Origin: Falsiroseomonas selenitidurans | GTDB lineage: Bacteria > Pseudomonadota > Alphaproteobacteria > Acetobacterales > Acetobacteraceae | Assembly (NCBI RefSeq): GCF_012103215.1 | Contig: NZ_JAAVNE010000009.1 | Location: 1 to 64,000, forward strand | DNA length: 64,000 nucleotides | Reading direction: 5' to 3' | Shown here: in pieces, positions 33,392 through 44,084 of the stretch | How positions within the stretch are numbered: the stretch's first letter is position 1 | Layout of the letters: each line of letters begins with the position of its first letter | Program-made: the position numbers and the translations under genes | The notes under the pieces: model-generated | Database searches by the model: none | The model's input: only the letters and a program-made list of their open reading frames with translations | What the model was told of the DNA's origin: nothing

Positions 33392-34369
33392 ATGCCCATC
33401 CTGACCCGTCGTTCCCTGCTGGCCGCGAGCGGCGCGGCGCTGGCCATGCCGGCGCTAGGGCAGGGCAACTGGCCGAACCGCCCGATCCAGCTGGTGGTGC
33501 CGTGGGGCGCCGGCGGCGGCACGGATGCCACGGCGCGCATCGTCGGCAGCCTGCTGGAACGCGACCTCGGCCAGCCGGTGAACGTGGTGAACCGCACCGG
33601 CGGCTCCGGCGTGGTCGGTCATTCCGCCATCGCGACGGCGGCGCCGGATGGCTACACCATCGGCATGATCACGGTGGAAATCACCATGATGCACTGGCAG
33701 GGGCTGACGCAGCTCAACCCCACCTCCTACACCCCGCTGGCGCTGATGAACTCCGACCCGCCGGGCGTGCAGGTGAAGCAGGATTCGCCCTATCAGGACA
33801 TCAAGGCACTGGCGGATGCCATCAAGGCGCGGCCGGCCGGCACCTTCAAGGCCAGCGGCACCGGCCAGGGCGGCATCTGGCACCTGGCGCTGGTGGGCTG
33901 GCTGCAGGCGATGGGGCTGAAGGGCGACCATGTGCGCTGGGTCCCCTCCAACGGCGCCGCCCCGGCGATGCAGGAACTGGCGGCGGGCGGTGTCGACATC
34001 GTCACCTGCTCGGTGCCCGAAGCGCGCGCAATGATCGATGCCGGCCGCGCCAAGTCGCTGGCGATCATGGCGCCGCAGCGCAACCCGATGTTCGCCCAGG
34101 TGCCGACGCTGAACGAGACGCTGGGCATCAACTACTCGGTCGGCGCCTGGCGCGGGATCGCCGCGCCGAAGAACCTGCCGGCGCCGATCGCGCAGCGCTA
34201 CGGCGCGGCGCTGAAGGCGGCCTACGACAACCCGCAGTTCAAGGAGTTCATGTCCAGCCGCGGCTTCGGCACGGTGTGGCAGGACGCCGCGGGCTTCGCC
34301 AGCTTCATGGCGGAAGGCGACCGCGCGATGGGCGCGGCGATGCGCGGCGCCGGCCTGGCCCGCGGCTAA
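33392..34369 (+). CDS. tctC: Tripartite tricarboxylate transporter receptor (TctC/Bug)
   Basis: A 325-residue periplasmic receptor. The signal MPILTRRSLLAASGAALAMPALGQG contains a twin Arg. The Bug fold shows PIQLVVPWGAGGGTDATARIV (first ligand loop) and VVNRTGGSGVVGH, then SGTGQGG and GGVDIVTCSVPEARAMIDAGRAKSLAIMAP. GGAGGAGAG precedes the ATG. It is the first gene of a tctC-tctB-tctA unit and probably binds a carboxylate. A stable hairpin separates it from tctB, allowing more receptor than permease. Confidence 0.9.
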   Translation: MPILTRRSLLAASGAALAMPALGQGNWPNRPIQLVVPWGAGGGTDATARIVGSLLERDLGQPVNVVNRTGGSGVVGHSAIATAAPDGYTIGMITVEITMMHWQGLTQLNPTSYTPLALMNSDPPGVQVKQDSPYQDIKALADAIKARPAGTFKASGTGQGGIWHLALVGWLQAMGLKGDHVRWVPSNGAAPAMQELAAGGVDIVTCSVPEARAMIDAGRAKSLAIMAPQRNPMFAQVPTLNETLGINYSVGAWRGIAAPKNLPAPIAQRYGAALKAAYDNPQFKEFMSSRGFGTVWQDAAGFASFMAEGDRAMGAAMRGAGLARG

Positions 34370-34375
34370 GCATCC

Positions 34376-34396
34376 GGCGCGGCCGCCGGCCGCGCC
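34376..34396 (+). terminator. Attenuating hairpin between tctC and tctB
   Basis: GGCGCGGCC (34376-34384) pairs with GGCCGCGCC (34388-34396) around GCC, a perfect 9-bp GC stem 7 bases after the tctC stop. No T-run follows. It could stabilise the receptor mRNA or partly terminate it. Confidence 0.55.
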
Positions 34397-34496
34397 GCCT
34401 CCTGGCCGATTGGCGCGGCCGCGCCGCGCCGCCCCCTGGCCCGGGGCGCACCCGGCGCGGCCGGCTGCGCCCGGGCTGCGTCCGGAAGGGCGAAGC

Positions 34497-34961
34497 ATGC
34501 GTCTGAACGATTCGCTCCTCGGCGCCATCCTGCTGGTCTTCGCGGGCTGGGTCTGGTGGCTGACAACCTACTTCCCCTCCTTCCCCGGGCAGGATTACGG
34601 GCCGAACCTGTTCCCCCGCATCCTGGCCGCCGGCATCGGGCTGTGCGCCCTGTTGTTGTTGCTACGCGGCCTGCGTGCCGGCGGCGCCGCCCTGGTGCTG
34701 GAGCCCTGGACAAGGCAGCCGGCGCGCGTCGCGTCCTTCCTGATGATCCCGGGCGGGGCGCTGGCCTACATCCTGCTGTCGGACCCTCTGGGCTTCATCC
34801 CCACCGCCTTCCTGCTGCTGCTGGGCCTGTTCCTGTGGTTCCGCGCCAGGCCCGTGCTGGCGCTGCCGGTCGCCGCCGGCATGACGCTGCTGGTGCACTG
34901 GTTCTTCGCCGGGCTGATGCGCGTGCCGCTGCCGCGCGGGCTGCTGGACAGCGTGCTGTGA
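34497..34961 (+). CDS. tctB: Tripartite tricarboxylate transporter small permease (TctB)
   Basis: A 154-residue protein with four hydrophobic helices, near residues 6-24, 41-60, 76-94 and 97-135. The periplasmic loop FPSFPGQDYGPNLFPRILAAGIGL is the family's conserved region. GGAAGGG lies ten bases before the ATG at 34497. It lies 11 bases before tctA and forms the membrane complex with it. Confidence 0.87.
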   Translation: MRLNDSLLGAILLVFAGWVWWLTTYFPSFPGQDYGPNLFPRILAAGIGLCALLLLLRGLRAGGAALVLEPWTRQPARVASFLMIPGGALAYILLSDPLGFIPTAFLLLLGLFLWFRARPVLALPVAAGMTLLVHWFFAGLMRVPLPRGLLDSVL

Positions 34962-34971
34962 GGACCCGCTG

Positions 34972-36465
34972 ATGGACGCGCTTCTGCAGGCCTTCGGGCT
35001 GGTCTTCGACCCCTTCGTGCTCGGGGTCATCGGTGTCTCCGCTCTGTTCGGCATGTTCGTCGGCGCCATGCCCGGCCTGACGGCCACCATGGCCACCGCC
35101 CTGCTGGTGCCCGTCACCTTCTTCATGCCGCCGGTCCCGGCGCTGGGCGCCATCGTCACCGCAACCGCCATGGCGATCTTCGCCGGCGACATCCCCGGCG
35201 CCATGCTGCGTATGCCAGGCACGCCGGCTTCCGCGGCCTATGCGGATGAATCCTACGCCATGACGCAGAAGGGCCAGCTCAACCTCTGCATGGGCGTGAA
35301 CCTGGTGTTCTCCGTCGCCGGCGGGATGATCGGGGTGGCCGTGCTGATCGCCTTCGCGCCGCTGCTGGCCGAGGTCGCGATCAACTTCTCCTCCTACGAG
35401 TATTTCTGGCTGGCCTGCCTCGGCCTGACCTGCGCCGTCTTCATGTCCAACGCTGACCCGGTGAAGGGTTTTCTCTCGCTGTTCTTCGGGCTGCTGCTGG
35501 CCACGGTGGGCATCGACCCGGCGGCGGGCTTCCCGCGCTTCACCTTCGACAATGTGGATCTGATGGGCGGCGTGAACTTCGTCGCCACCATGATCGGCAT
35601 GTTCGCGGTCAGCGAGCTGATGCGCGGGGCGGTCAGCCTGGACCAGGACGCGAAGGTGGTGGTCCAGGCCGTGGGCAACATCTTCAAGGGCGTGGGCGGC
35701 GTGTTCCGCCGCTACTGGCTGAACTTCCTGCGCGGCAGCGCCATCGGCACCGCCATCGGCGCCCTGCCCGGCGCCGGCGCGGACATCGCCGCCTGGATCA
35801 GCTACGCCATGTCCAAGCGCTTCTCGAAGCAGCCGGAGAAGTTCGGCACCGGGGAGGTGGAGGGCATCGTCGATGCCACCTCGGCCAATAATTCCGCGCT
35901 GGCCAGCGCCTGGATCCCGGCGCTGGTCTTCGGCATCCCCGGCGACAGCATCACCGCCATTGTCATCGGCGTGCTCTACATGAAGGGCATGAACCCGGGG
36001 CCGACGGTGTTCCAGGAAAACCCGCAGTTGATCTACGCGGTGTTCCTGATCTTCATCCTGGCCAACATCATCATGCTGCCGCTGGGCTGGGCCGCCATCA
36101 AATCGGCCCGGCAGATCCTGCGCGCGCCGCGCAACATGCTGCTGCCGGTCATCCTGCTGTTCTGCCTGGTGGGCAGCTTCGCCATGACCAACAGCCTGTA
36201 CGGCGTGGTGCTGATGCTGGCCATGGGCATCCTGGGCTGGGTGATGGAGGAGCACGGCATCCCGGTGGCACCGCTGATCCTGGGCCTGGTGCTGGGCGAG
36301 ATGCTGGAACAGACCTTCGTGCAGTCCATGATCAAGGCGGATGGCCACTGGCTAGAATTCTTCAGCCGCCCGATCGCCGGCACGCTGGGGGTGGTGACGC
36401 TTGGCATCTGGCTGGTGATGCTGGGCCGTGGCTTCCGGCGGGGGCCGGTGGCTGCCCCCGCCTGA
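34972..36465 (+). CDS. tctA: Tripartite tricarboxylate transporter large permease (TctA)
   Basis: A 497-residue permease with about eleven to twelve helices. Family motifs include GAMPGLTATMATALLVPVTF near residue 27, IFAGDIPGAMLRMPGTPASAA near 66 and the second half repeat GALPGAGADIAAWISYAMSKR near 262, followed by VFGIPGDSITAIVIGVLYMKG. These paired Gly/Pro-rich loops form the transport site. The stop is 12 bases from the end of a convergent receptor gene. Confidence 0.93.
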   Translation: MDALLQAFGLVFDPFVLGVIGVSALFGMFVGAMPGLTATMATALLVPVTFFMPPVPALGAIVTATAMAIFAGDIPGAMLRMPGTPASAAYADESYAMTQKGQLNLCMGVNLVFSVAGGMIGVAVLIAFAPLLAEVAINFSSYEYFWLACLGLTCAVFMSNADPVKGFLSLFFGLLLATVGIDPAAGFPRFTFDNVDLMGGVNFVATMIGMFAVSELMRGAVSLDQDAKVVVQAVGNIFKGVGGVFRRYWLNFLRGSAIGTAIGALPGAGADIAAWISYAMSKRFSKQPEKFGTGEVEGIVDATSANNSALASAWIPALVFGIPGDSITAIVIGVLYMKGMNPGPTVFQENPQLIYAVFLIFILANIIMLPLGWAAIKSARQILRAPRNMLLPVILLFCLVGSFAMTNSLYGVVLMLAMGILGWVMEEHGIPVAPLILGLVLGEMLEQTFVQSMIKADGHWLEFFSRPIAGTLGVVTLGIWLVMLGRGFRRGPVAAPA

Positions 36466-36477
36466 GCGGCGCGCCGA

Positions 36478-37437
36478 TCAGTCCACCTTGGCGCCGCTGA
36501 TCCGGACCGCTTCGCCCCACTTCACCGCCTCGGCGCGCAGGAAGGTGGCGAAGCGGTCCGGGCCCATGCCGACAGCGATGCTGCCATCCGCCGTGGTGCG
36601 GGCGCGGAAGGCGGGGTCCGCCAGGGCCTGCTGGATGGCCGCGTCGACCCGCGCGATGGCGTCGGCCGGGGTGCCGGTGGGTGCCATCACCGCGAACCAG
36701 GACGTCAGGTCGAAGCCCGGCAGGGTCTCCGCCATCGCCGGCACATCGGGCAGCGCGTGGTTGCGCTGCGGGGAGGTTACGGCCAGGCCCTTCAGCCGGC
36801 CGGACTTCACCAGCTCCGTCGCCGTCGCCAGGGTGGGGAAGCCGAACTGCACCTGCCCGGCCATGACGTTGTTGACGATGTCCGGCGCGCCGCGGAACGG
36901 CACATGCACCGCCTGCACCTTCGCCGCAGCCTTGAACATCTCCGCCGCCAGATGCGCGCCTGAGCCGTTGCCGCCCGAGGCGTAGTTCTGGTCCGGCCGC
37001 GCCTTCAGACTTTCGATCAGCGCCGCCGTGGTCGCCGGGCCGTTGGACGGCACGATCAGCAGATGCGGCATGGCATAGGCCAGCGTCACCGGCACGAAAT
37101 CGCGGAAGGTCTCATAGGGCAGCGTGCGGCGGGTCAGCGCCTGGTTGATCACCAGGGAATTGGTGCCGAGCATGAAGGTGTAGCCATCCGGCGCGCTGCG
37201 GGCGCCGGCCTCGAAGCCGATATTGCCGCCGGCACCGCCGCGGTTTTCCACCACCATGGGCTGGCCGATGGCCGCACCTACCCGCTCCGCCAATTGCCGG
37301 GCAATGACATCCGGCGCGCTGCCGGGAATGAAGGGCACCAGCAGGCGCACGCTGCGGCTGGGCCAGACGGGCTGGGCGCGCAATGCCGGTGCGGCCAGCA
37401 GGCCGGACCCGATGATGATGAGAGCGCGGCGTTGCAT
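36478..37437 (-). CDS. Second TctC/Bug-family receptor
   Basis: A 319-residue periplasmic receptor. The signal (residues 1-21) ends ALRAQP. Family sites include RLLVPFIPGSAPDVIARQL, VVENRGGAGGNIGFEAGARSAPDGYT and YASGGNGSGAHLAAEMFK. GGAGG precedes the ATG at 37437. It is transcribed toward the tctCBA unit and has no permease of its own, so it may share TctAB or act as an orphan receptor. It belongs to a different Bug subgroup than the neighbouring TctC. Confidence 0.9.
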   Translation of the reverse strand: MQRRALIIIGSGLLAAPALRAQPVWPSRSVRLLVPFIPGSAPDVIARQLAERVGAAIGQPMVVENRGGAGGNIGFEAGARSAPDGYTFMLGTNSLVINQALTRRTLPYETFRDFVPVTLAYAMPHLLIVPSNGPATTAALIESLKARPDQNYASGGNGSGAHLAAEMFKAAAKVQAVHVPFRGAPDIVNNVMAGQVQFGFPTLATATELVKSGRLKGLAVTSPQRNHALPDVPAMAETLPGFDLTSWFAVMAPTGTPADAIARVDAAIQQALADPAFRARTTADGSIAVGMGPDRFATFLRAEAVKWGEAVRISGAKVD

Positions 37438-37719
37438 GCGTTTCCTCCCTATCCTTGCTTTGCCGCAAGGCTAGGCAGGCGACGGTCGCGCCGACAAGCG
37501 CCGGCTGCAGGAAGGGGCGAGAAAAAGGCGCGACGGGCAAAGGCGCCAGCCGCGGCCGCCCAAGGCGGCCCGGCGACGGTGCTGCATGAGGCCCGGCCCG
37601 GGGTCCGCCGGATCGAGGATGGCCGCCCCGCCCTTCACCTCCTCCAGCGCCGCCTCGGGCAGGCTCGGCGGGGGGGAAGCCACCGGCTTCGGCCCCCATC
37701 GGCGGGGCCCGCAACGCAA
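37438..37719. other. Intergenic stretch without a convincing gene
   Basis: The gap between the second receptor and the fusA terminator. Open frames here are Pro/Arg/Gly-rich shadows without ribosome sites. It presumably contains the receptor's promoter, but no clear -35/-10 pair is visible by eye. Confidence 0.5.
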
Positions 37720-37749
37720 AACGGCGCGGGGGTTGCCCCCCGCGCCGTT
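37720..37749 (-). terminator. Intrinsic terminator of fusA
   Basis: A perfect 13-bp stem AACGGCGCGGGGG / CCCCCGCGCCGTT with a 4-base loop, 24 bases after the fusA stop. On the minus strand it is followed by TTTTGCGTT, giving a short U-run, so it is a good Rho-independent terminator. Confidence 0.88.
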
Positions 37750-37773
37750 CGCGACCCGCCGATCCGGCTGGGA

Positions 37774-39855
<2,082 letters not shown>

Positions 39856-40044
39856 GATGGGTCTCCATACGCGAAAGCGGGACCGTCACCGGGCCACCGC
39901 CCGTTGCCGCCCGCGCAAATTGTCCAAGTCTAGGCTTCTCGCGGCGGGACATGCCCTTTCCCTGACGGTTTTGCAAGCGCCGGGTCACGCTATGTCACCA
40001 AGCGGCGCTCCGCCGGCGGCGGGCTTCGTGCTATGCGGGGCTGC

Positions 40045-41355
40045 ATGAGTGTCCAGGGTCAGATCGCCGCCATACGCTTCGGCCTCGGGCTTCGCCTGGG
40101 CGAGTCCCCACCGGCCGAGCCGCGCGCCTGGCTGCTTGAGCAGCTGGAGAAGCCGGCGCCGGGGCCGGAGGGGGCGCCGATCGCCGATGCCATGGCTATT
40201 CGCATCGCCTTCCAGCAGGCCCGGCGGCCGCGTGACCCGGTGGGCGACCGGGCAGCGACCCAGGCTGCCCTGATCGACTTCATGCAGGCCGAAATTCGCG
40301 CCCAGACCGAGCGCCGCCTGACGACCGGGCAGCCTTTCCGCGAACGTTTGGTCGATTTCTGGATGAACCATTTCACCGTTAGCCGGCGGGACGGCAATGT
40401 CTCCCTGCTCATCGGGGATTTCGAGCGCCGGGCGATCCGCCCGCATCTCACCGGCCCGTTCGAAGCCATGGTCCTCGCCGTAGCGCGGCACCCGGCCATG
40501 CTGTTCTACCTCAACAACACCGCCTCCGTCGGGCCGGACAGCCCCGCCGGCCAGCGCATCCGGCGCGGCTTGAATGAAAACCTGGCGCGAGAGATTCTTG
40601 AACTGCACACCCTCTCGCCCGCCGGCGGCTACACGCAGGGCGATGTTCAGGAGCTGGCGCGGATCCTGACAGGCTGGAGCGTGAACAACGCCCGGCCGCC
40701 ACACGATTTCCAGTTCCGGCCGGCGGCGCATGAGCCCGGCCCCAAGCGCCTGCTCGGCCAGCGCTTCGCGGAAGGCGAGGCGGGCGGGGAGGCGGCGCTG
40801 CGCGTCCTGGCGCGGCATCCGGCCACCGCACGGCATCTGGCGGTGAAGCTCGCCCGCCACTTCGTCGCCGACACACCGCCGCCTGCCGCCGTCTCCGCGC
40901 TGGAGCGCGTGCTGCGCGAGAGCGACTGCGACCTCGGCGCCGCCAGCCGCGCCCTGGTGCAGCTGCCGGAGGCCTGGGACCCGCCACTCACCAAGTTCCG
41001 GACCCCTTCGGACTATACCCTGGCGGCCGGCCGGGCGCTGGGGCTGACGGGCACGCAGGGCGATCTGGTGCGCAACGGCATGGGCCAGCTCGCCCAGCCG
41101 CTGTGGACGGCACCGCAGCCGAATGGCTGGCCGGACCGTGCCGCCGAATGGGCGACGCCGGAGGCGCTGATGCGGCGGGTGGACTGGGCCTATCGCCTGG
41201 CCGGCCGCTTCGCCCGGGCCGATCTGGCCGCGGTCACCGAGGCCGCGCTCGGCCCCTTCGCTCGGGCGGAGACGGTGGCCGAGATGCGTCGCGCCGGATC
41301 GACGCGCGATGCGCTGACCTTGCTGCTGGCCAGCCCGGAGTTCATGCATCGATGA
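40045..41355 (+). CDS. DUF1800 family protein
   Basis: A 436-residue DUF1800 protein of unknown biochemical function. Characteristic blocks are FRERLVDFWMNHFTVS near residue 100, GLNENLAREILELHTLSPAGGYTQGDVQELARILTGW near 180, and ARHPATARHLAVKLARHFVADTPP in the second half. It lacks an obvious signal peptide. Two starts are possible, 40033 and 40045; the latter is four codons downstream. It is coupled by ATGA to the DUF1501 gene, the usual pairing of these families. Confidence 0.85.
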   Translation: MSVQGQIAAIRFGLGLRLGESPPAEPRAWLLEQLEKPAPGPEGAPIADAMAIRIAFQQARRPRDPVGDRAATQAALIDFMQAEIRAQTERRLTTGQPFRERLVDFWMNHFTVSRRDGNVSLLIGDFERRAIRPHLTGPFEAMVLAVARHPAMLFYLNNTASVGPDSPAGQRIRRGLNENLAREILELHTLSPAGGYTQGDVQELARILTGWSVNNARPPHDFQFRPAAHEPGPKRLLGQRFAEGEAGGEAALRVLARHPATARHLAVKLARHFVADTPPPAAVSALERVLRESDCDLGAASRALVQLPEAWDPPLTKFRTPSDYTLAAGRALGLTGTQGDLVRNGMGQLAQPLWTAPQPNGWPDRAAEWATPEALMRRVDWAYRLAGRFARADLAAVTEAALGPFARAETVAEMRRAGSTRDALTLLLASPEFMHR

Positions 41356-42539
41356 GCCCGCATCCCTCGTTCCGCCGTCGCGGCCTGCTGCTGGGGCTGG
41401 GCGCCACCTTCGCCCTCGGCCGCGCCCGCCTCGCCTTCGCCCAGGCGCCCGGGGAGCGGCGGCTGGTCGTCATCCTGCTGCGCGGCGCCATGGATGGGCT
41501 GTTCGTGGTGCAGCCCTATGCCGACCCCGGCCTGGCCGCCCTGCGCGCGCCGCTGGTGCTGCCGGAGCCCGGGCGGGAAGGCGGGCTGCTGGACCTCGGC
41601 GGACGCTTCGGCCTGCATCCGCGCTTCAGCCATCTGCACGCGCTGTTCACCGCCGGCCAGGCCAGCCTGCTGCACGCCGTGGCCGGCCCCTATCGCAGCC
41701 GCAGCCATTTCGAGGCGCAGGACCTGCTGGAATCGGGCAATCCGCAGCGCCTGACCAGCGGCTGGCTGAACCGCGCCCTGCAGGGCCTGCCGGCGGCGCA
41801 GCAGACCGGCGCGGGCATGGCCATCGGCACCGGCGTGCCGCTGCTGCTGCGCGGCGCCGTGCCGGTGGGCAGCTACGCCCCCGGCGAGGTGGAGAGCCCG
41901 GCGCCGGACCTGATGTACCGCCTGGCGGGCCTGCACCAGGCCGACCCGAAGCTGCACCAGGCCTTCGCCGAGGGCATGCGCAGCCGCGGCTTCACCAGCC
42001 AGACCCTGGGCGCGCCGGACCAGGACCGGGAACGCGGCAGCTTCCCGCGCCTCGCCCTGGCGGCCGGCAAGCTGCTGGCCGAAGCACGCGGCCCGCGCGT
42101 GGCGGCGCTGGAGTTGGGCGGCTGGGACACGCATGTGCAGCAGGCTGGCCGGCTGCGCGGCCCGATCGCCGCGCTGGATGACGGGCTGGCCCGGCTGCAG
42201 GAAGGCCTGGGCGAGGCCTGGGCCCGCACCGCGGTGCTGGTGGTGACGGAGTTCGGCCGCACCGCCCGCGTCAATGGCAATGCCGGTACCGACCACGGCA
42301 CGGCGGGCGTCGCCTTCCTGGTCGGCGGCGCCGTGGCGGGCGGGCGGGTGCTGGCGGATTGGCCGGGCCTTGGCACGGAGGCGCTGCTGGAGAATCGCGA
42401 CCTGCGGCCGACCCGCGACCTGCGCAGCCTGGCCAAGGGCCTGCTGCGCGACCATCTGCGCCTGCCGGCCGCCGCCGTGGCCCGCGCCTTCCCCGACAGC
42501 CCGGAGGTTCCGCCGCTGGGCGGGCTGGTGCACGCCTGA
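41352..42539 (+). CDS. DUF1501 family secreted protein
   Basis: A 395-residue protein with a Tat-like N-terminus (PSFRRRGLLLGLGATFALG, then ARLAFAQ). DUF1501 proteins belong to the alkaline-phosphatase/sulfatase-like fold. Visible blocks are VVILLRGAMDGLFVVQPY near residue 40, ALELGGWDTHVQQ near 255 and VVTEFGRTARVNGNAGTDHGTAG near 298, with likely metal His/Asp residues. The start overlaps the DUF1800 stop by ATGA. The pair probably forms an exported complex; the substrate is unknown. Confidence 0.87.
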   Translation: MSPHPSFRRRGLLLGLGATFALGRARLAFAQAPGERRLVVILLRGAMDGLFVVQPYADPGLAALRAPLVLPEPGREGGLLDLGGRFGLHPRFSHLHALFTAGQASLLHAVAGPYRSRSHFEAQDLLESGNPQRLTSGWLNRALQGLPAAQQTGAGMAIGTGVPLLLRGAVPVGSYAPGEVESPAPDLMYRLAGLHQADPKLHQAFAEGMRSRGFTSQTLGAPDQDRERGSFPRLALAAGKLLAEARGPRVAALELGGWDTHVQQAGRLRGPIAALDDGLARLQEGLGEAWARTAVLVVTEFGRTARVNGNAGTDHGTAGVAFLVGGAVAGGRVLADWPGLGTEALLENRDLRPTRDLRSLAKGLLRDHLRLPAAAVARAFPDSPEVPPLGGLVHA

Positions 42540-42601
42540 GCGGTCGCAACCGTCGCCCACGGGCCGGCGTTGCTGACCCGGACAGGACAGGAACCGGCCG
42601 C

Positions 42602-42925
42602 ATGACGGAACGCTTCGCCATCTACCGCTATGAGACCGAGGGTGAGCCGGCGGAGGTGCGCTACAGCTTCGCCCCGCTGGACGGTGTCGGCTATGGCGGC
42701 CGTGGCGGCGCTGCGGCAGCCGAGGAGCCCGAGGCGGCCACTCCCGAGGAACCGCGCCCCGCCGGCCATCTGGAGGCACCGGAGGGCACTCGAATCGTGG
42801 ATGTGGAGCCGCCGACACTGGAAATCCCGGGCCGCGGCCGCGTCGACATCTCCGCCGTCATCGGCGTGACGGAGGGCGATGCGGCGGAGCTCGGCCGGCT
42901 CATCCGCTGGCACCCGGCGGGCTGA
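42602..42925 (+). CDS. Small acidic protein of unknown function
   Basis: A 107-residue protein that I do not recognise. It begins with TERFAIYRYETEGEPAEVRYSF and is acidic and Pro/Glu-rich in the middle, without a signal peptide or membrane helix. AGGACAGGA lies upstream of the ATG. It follows the DUF1501 gene by 62 bases on the same strand and may be co-transcribed. The amphipathic beginning and end suggest a folded protein with a disordered linker at about residues 38-60. Confidence 0.6.
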   Translation: MTERFAIYRYETEGEPAEVRYSFAPLDGVGYGGRGGAAAAEEPEAATPEEPRPAGHLEAPEGTRIVDVEPPTLEIPGRGRVDISAVIGVTEGDAAELGRLIRWHPAG

Positions 42926-42946
42926 AACCCGCGGCCGGCGTCGCCG

Positions 42947-42972
42947 CGCCAGGCCGCGCATCCGGCCTGGCG
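42947..42972. terminator. Bidirectional terminator hairpin
   Basis: CGCCAGGCCG (42947-42956) and CGGCCTGGCG (42963-42972) form a perfect 10-bp stem around a 6-base loop between convergent genes. An outer CTGAAACCCGC/GCGGGTTCAG pair can extend it. Confidence 0.75.
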
Positions 42973-42992
42973 GGACGCGATGCGCAGCGGGT

Positions 42993-43967
42993 TCAGAACC
43001 GCGGCGCGGCCAGGTTTTCCGGCACGCGCAGCGGGGTGAAGCTGAACAGGCCGGGCTCGGCCGGGTCCACCGTCACCCGCACCGCGTGCACCTCCTGCGC
43101 GCCCATCACCATCAGCCGGGTGACATTCTCCATGGTGCGCGGTGGGCGGCCGCCATCGCGCAGCGGCTGGTCGATGCGCAGCCGGTGGGCGTCGCCATGC
43201 ACCAGCAGCACCGGCTTGCCGAAGCGCGCCGCTTCCCGCCGCAGGGTCTCGATGGTGCGGGCGAAGCCGTTCTGCAGCGACTCCGGCGGTGTCCGCTCCT
43301 CCCACATGTCGGCCTGGAAGGCGATGACGGCGCCGATCGCGCCATCCTGCGTGGCGCGCGCCAGGCTGTCGGCCAGCCAGGCCTGGTTGGCGGCGTCGCG
43401 GGCGGCGAATTCCGTGGGCGCGCCGGCGCGCGTCTCGAAGTTGTTGTTGCTGCCGACGATGTGGACGGTCACGAAGGCGACGTTGTTATGCGTCCAGCGG
43501 GCATTCTCGACGAAGCTGGCGAAGCGGTCGGCCATGGCGTCCGCCTGGCGCTGCAGCGTAATCGGCCGCTGGCCGAGGCTGCTGGCACGGGCGAACCAGG
43601 TGCGGCGGATCATCGCCAGCCGGTCCAGCGGGTCGAAGCCGCCATTATTGGCGCGGTGGCAATCGGTCCATTCATTGTCGCCGGGGGTGTAGACCACGGC
43701 GCCGGCAAAGCGGGTGAAGTGGCTGGCGGAGCGGATCAGCGCCTCGTCCGAGCAGGTCGTGCTGCCGGCCTTGGTGTCGCCGACATGGATGGAAAAGGCT
43801 GGCGCCAGGGCGTTGATCCGGTCGATCAGCTGGTCGTAGCGGGCGGGTTCCTCCGGGGCGCTGGCCGTGGTGTAGGGCATGTCGCCGAGCGCGACGAAAT
43901 CGAAGCGCTGCGCCAGGGCCGGCAGGCTGGCGAAGCTGAGGGCGGCGAGCAGAAACAGGCGGCGCAT
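42993..43967 (-). CDS. Secreted metallophosphoesterase-like protein
   Basis: A 324-residue protein with a signal peptide MRRLFLLAALSFASLPALAQ. The mature part begins FDFVALGDMPYTT and has a HVGDTKAGSTTCSDE segment, TPGDNEWTDCHR near residue 95 and VLLVHGDAHRLRID near 265, which match the D-x(n)-GD-x(n)-GDNE...H-x-H pattern of calcineurin-like phosphoesterases. GGAG lies nine bases before the ATG at 43967. It is probably periplasmic. The substrate is unknown; related proteins act on phosphodiesters or phosphomonoesters. Confidence 0.78.
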   Translation of the reverse strand: MRRLFLLAALSFASLPALAQRFDFVALGDMPYTTASAPEEPARYDQLIDRINALAPAFSIHVGDTKAGSTTCSDEALIRSASHFTRFAGAVVYTPGDNEWTDCHRANNGGFDPLDRLAMIRRTWFARASSLGQRPITLQRQADAMADRFASFVENARWTHNNVAFVTVHIVGSNNNFETRAGAPTEFAARDAANQAWLADSLARATQDGAIGAVIAFQADMWEERTPPESLQNGFARTIETLRREAARFGKPVLLVHGDAHRLRIDQPLRDGGRPPRTMENVTRLMVMGAQEVHAVRVTVDPAEPGLFSFTPLRVPENLAAPRF

Positions 43968-44084
43968 GGCGGCTCCGGGGGCAGTTGGGCGCCGGACGCT
44001 ATCGCAAGCCCGGCCGCCCTGGCGTGACGGATGGACGACAGCGATGCTGGACAAGCCCGCCCGGCCGGGCCACATGCCGCGGCC

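Noticed and set aside
37112..37714. Minus-strand open frame in the gap before the second Bug receptor
   Set aside because: It is Pro/Gly/Arg-rich, overlaps the receptor in another frame and has no ribosome site.
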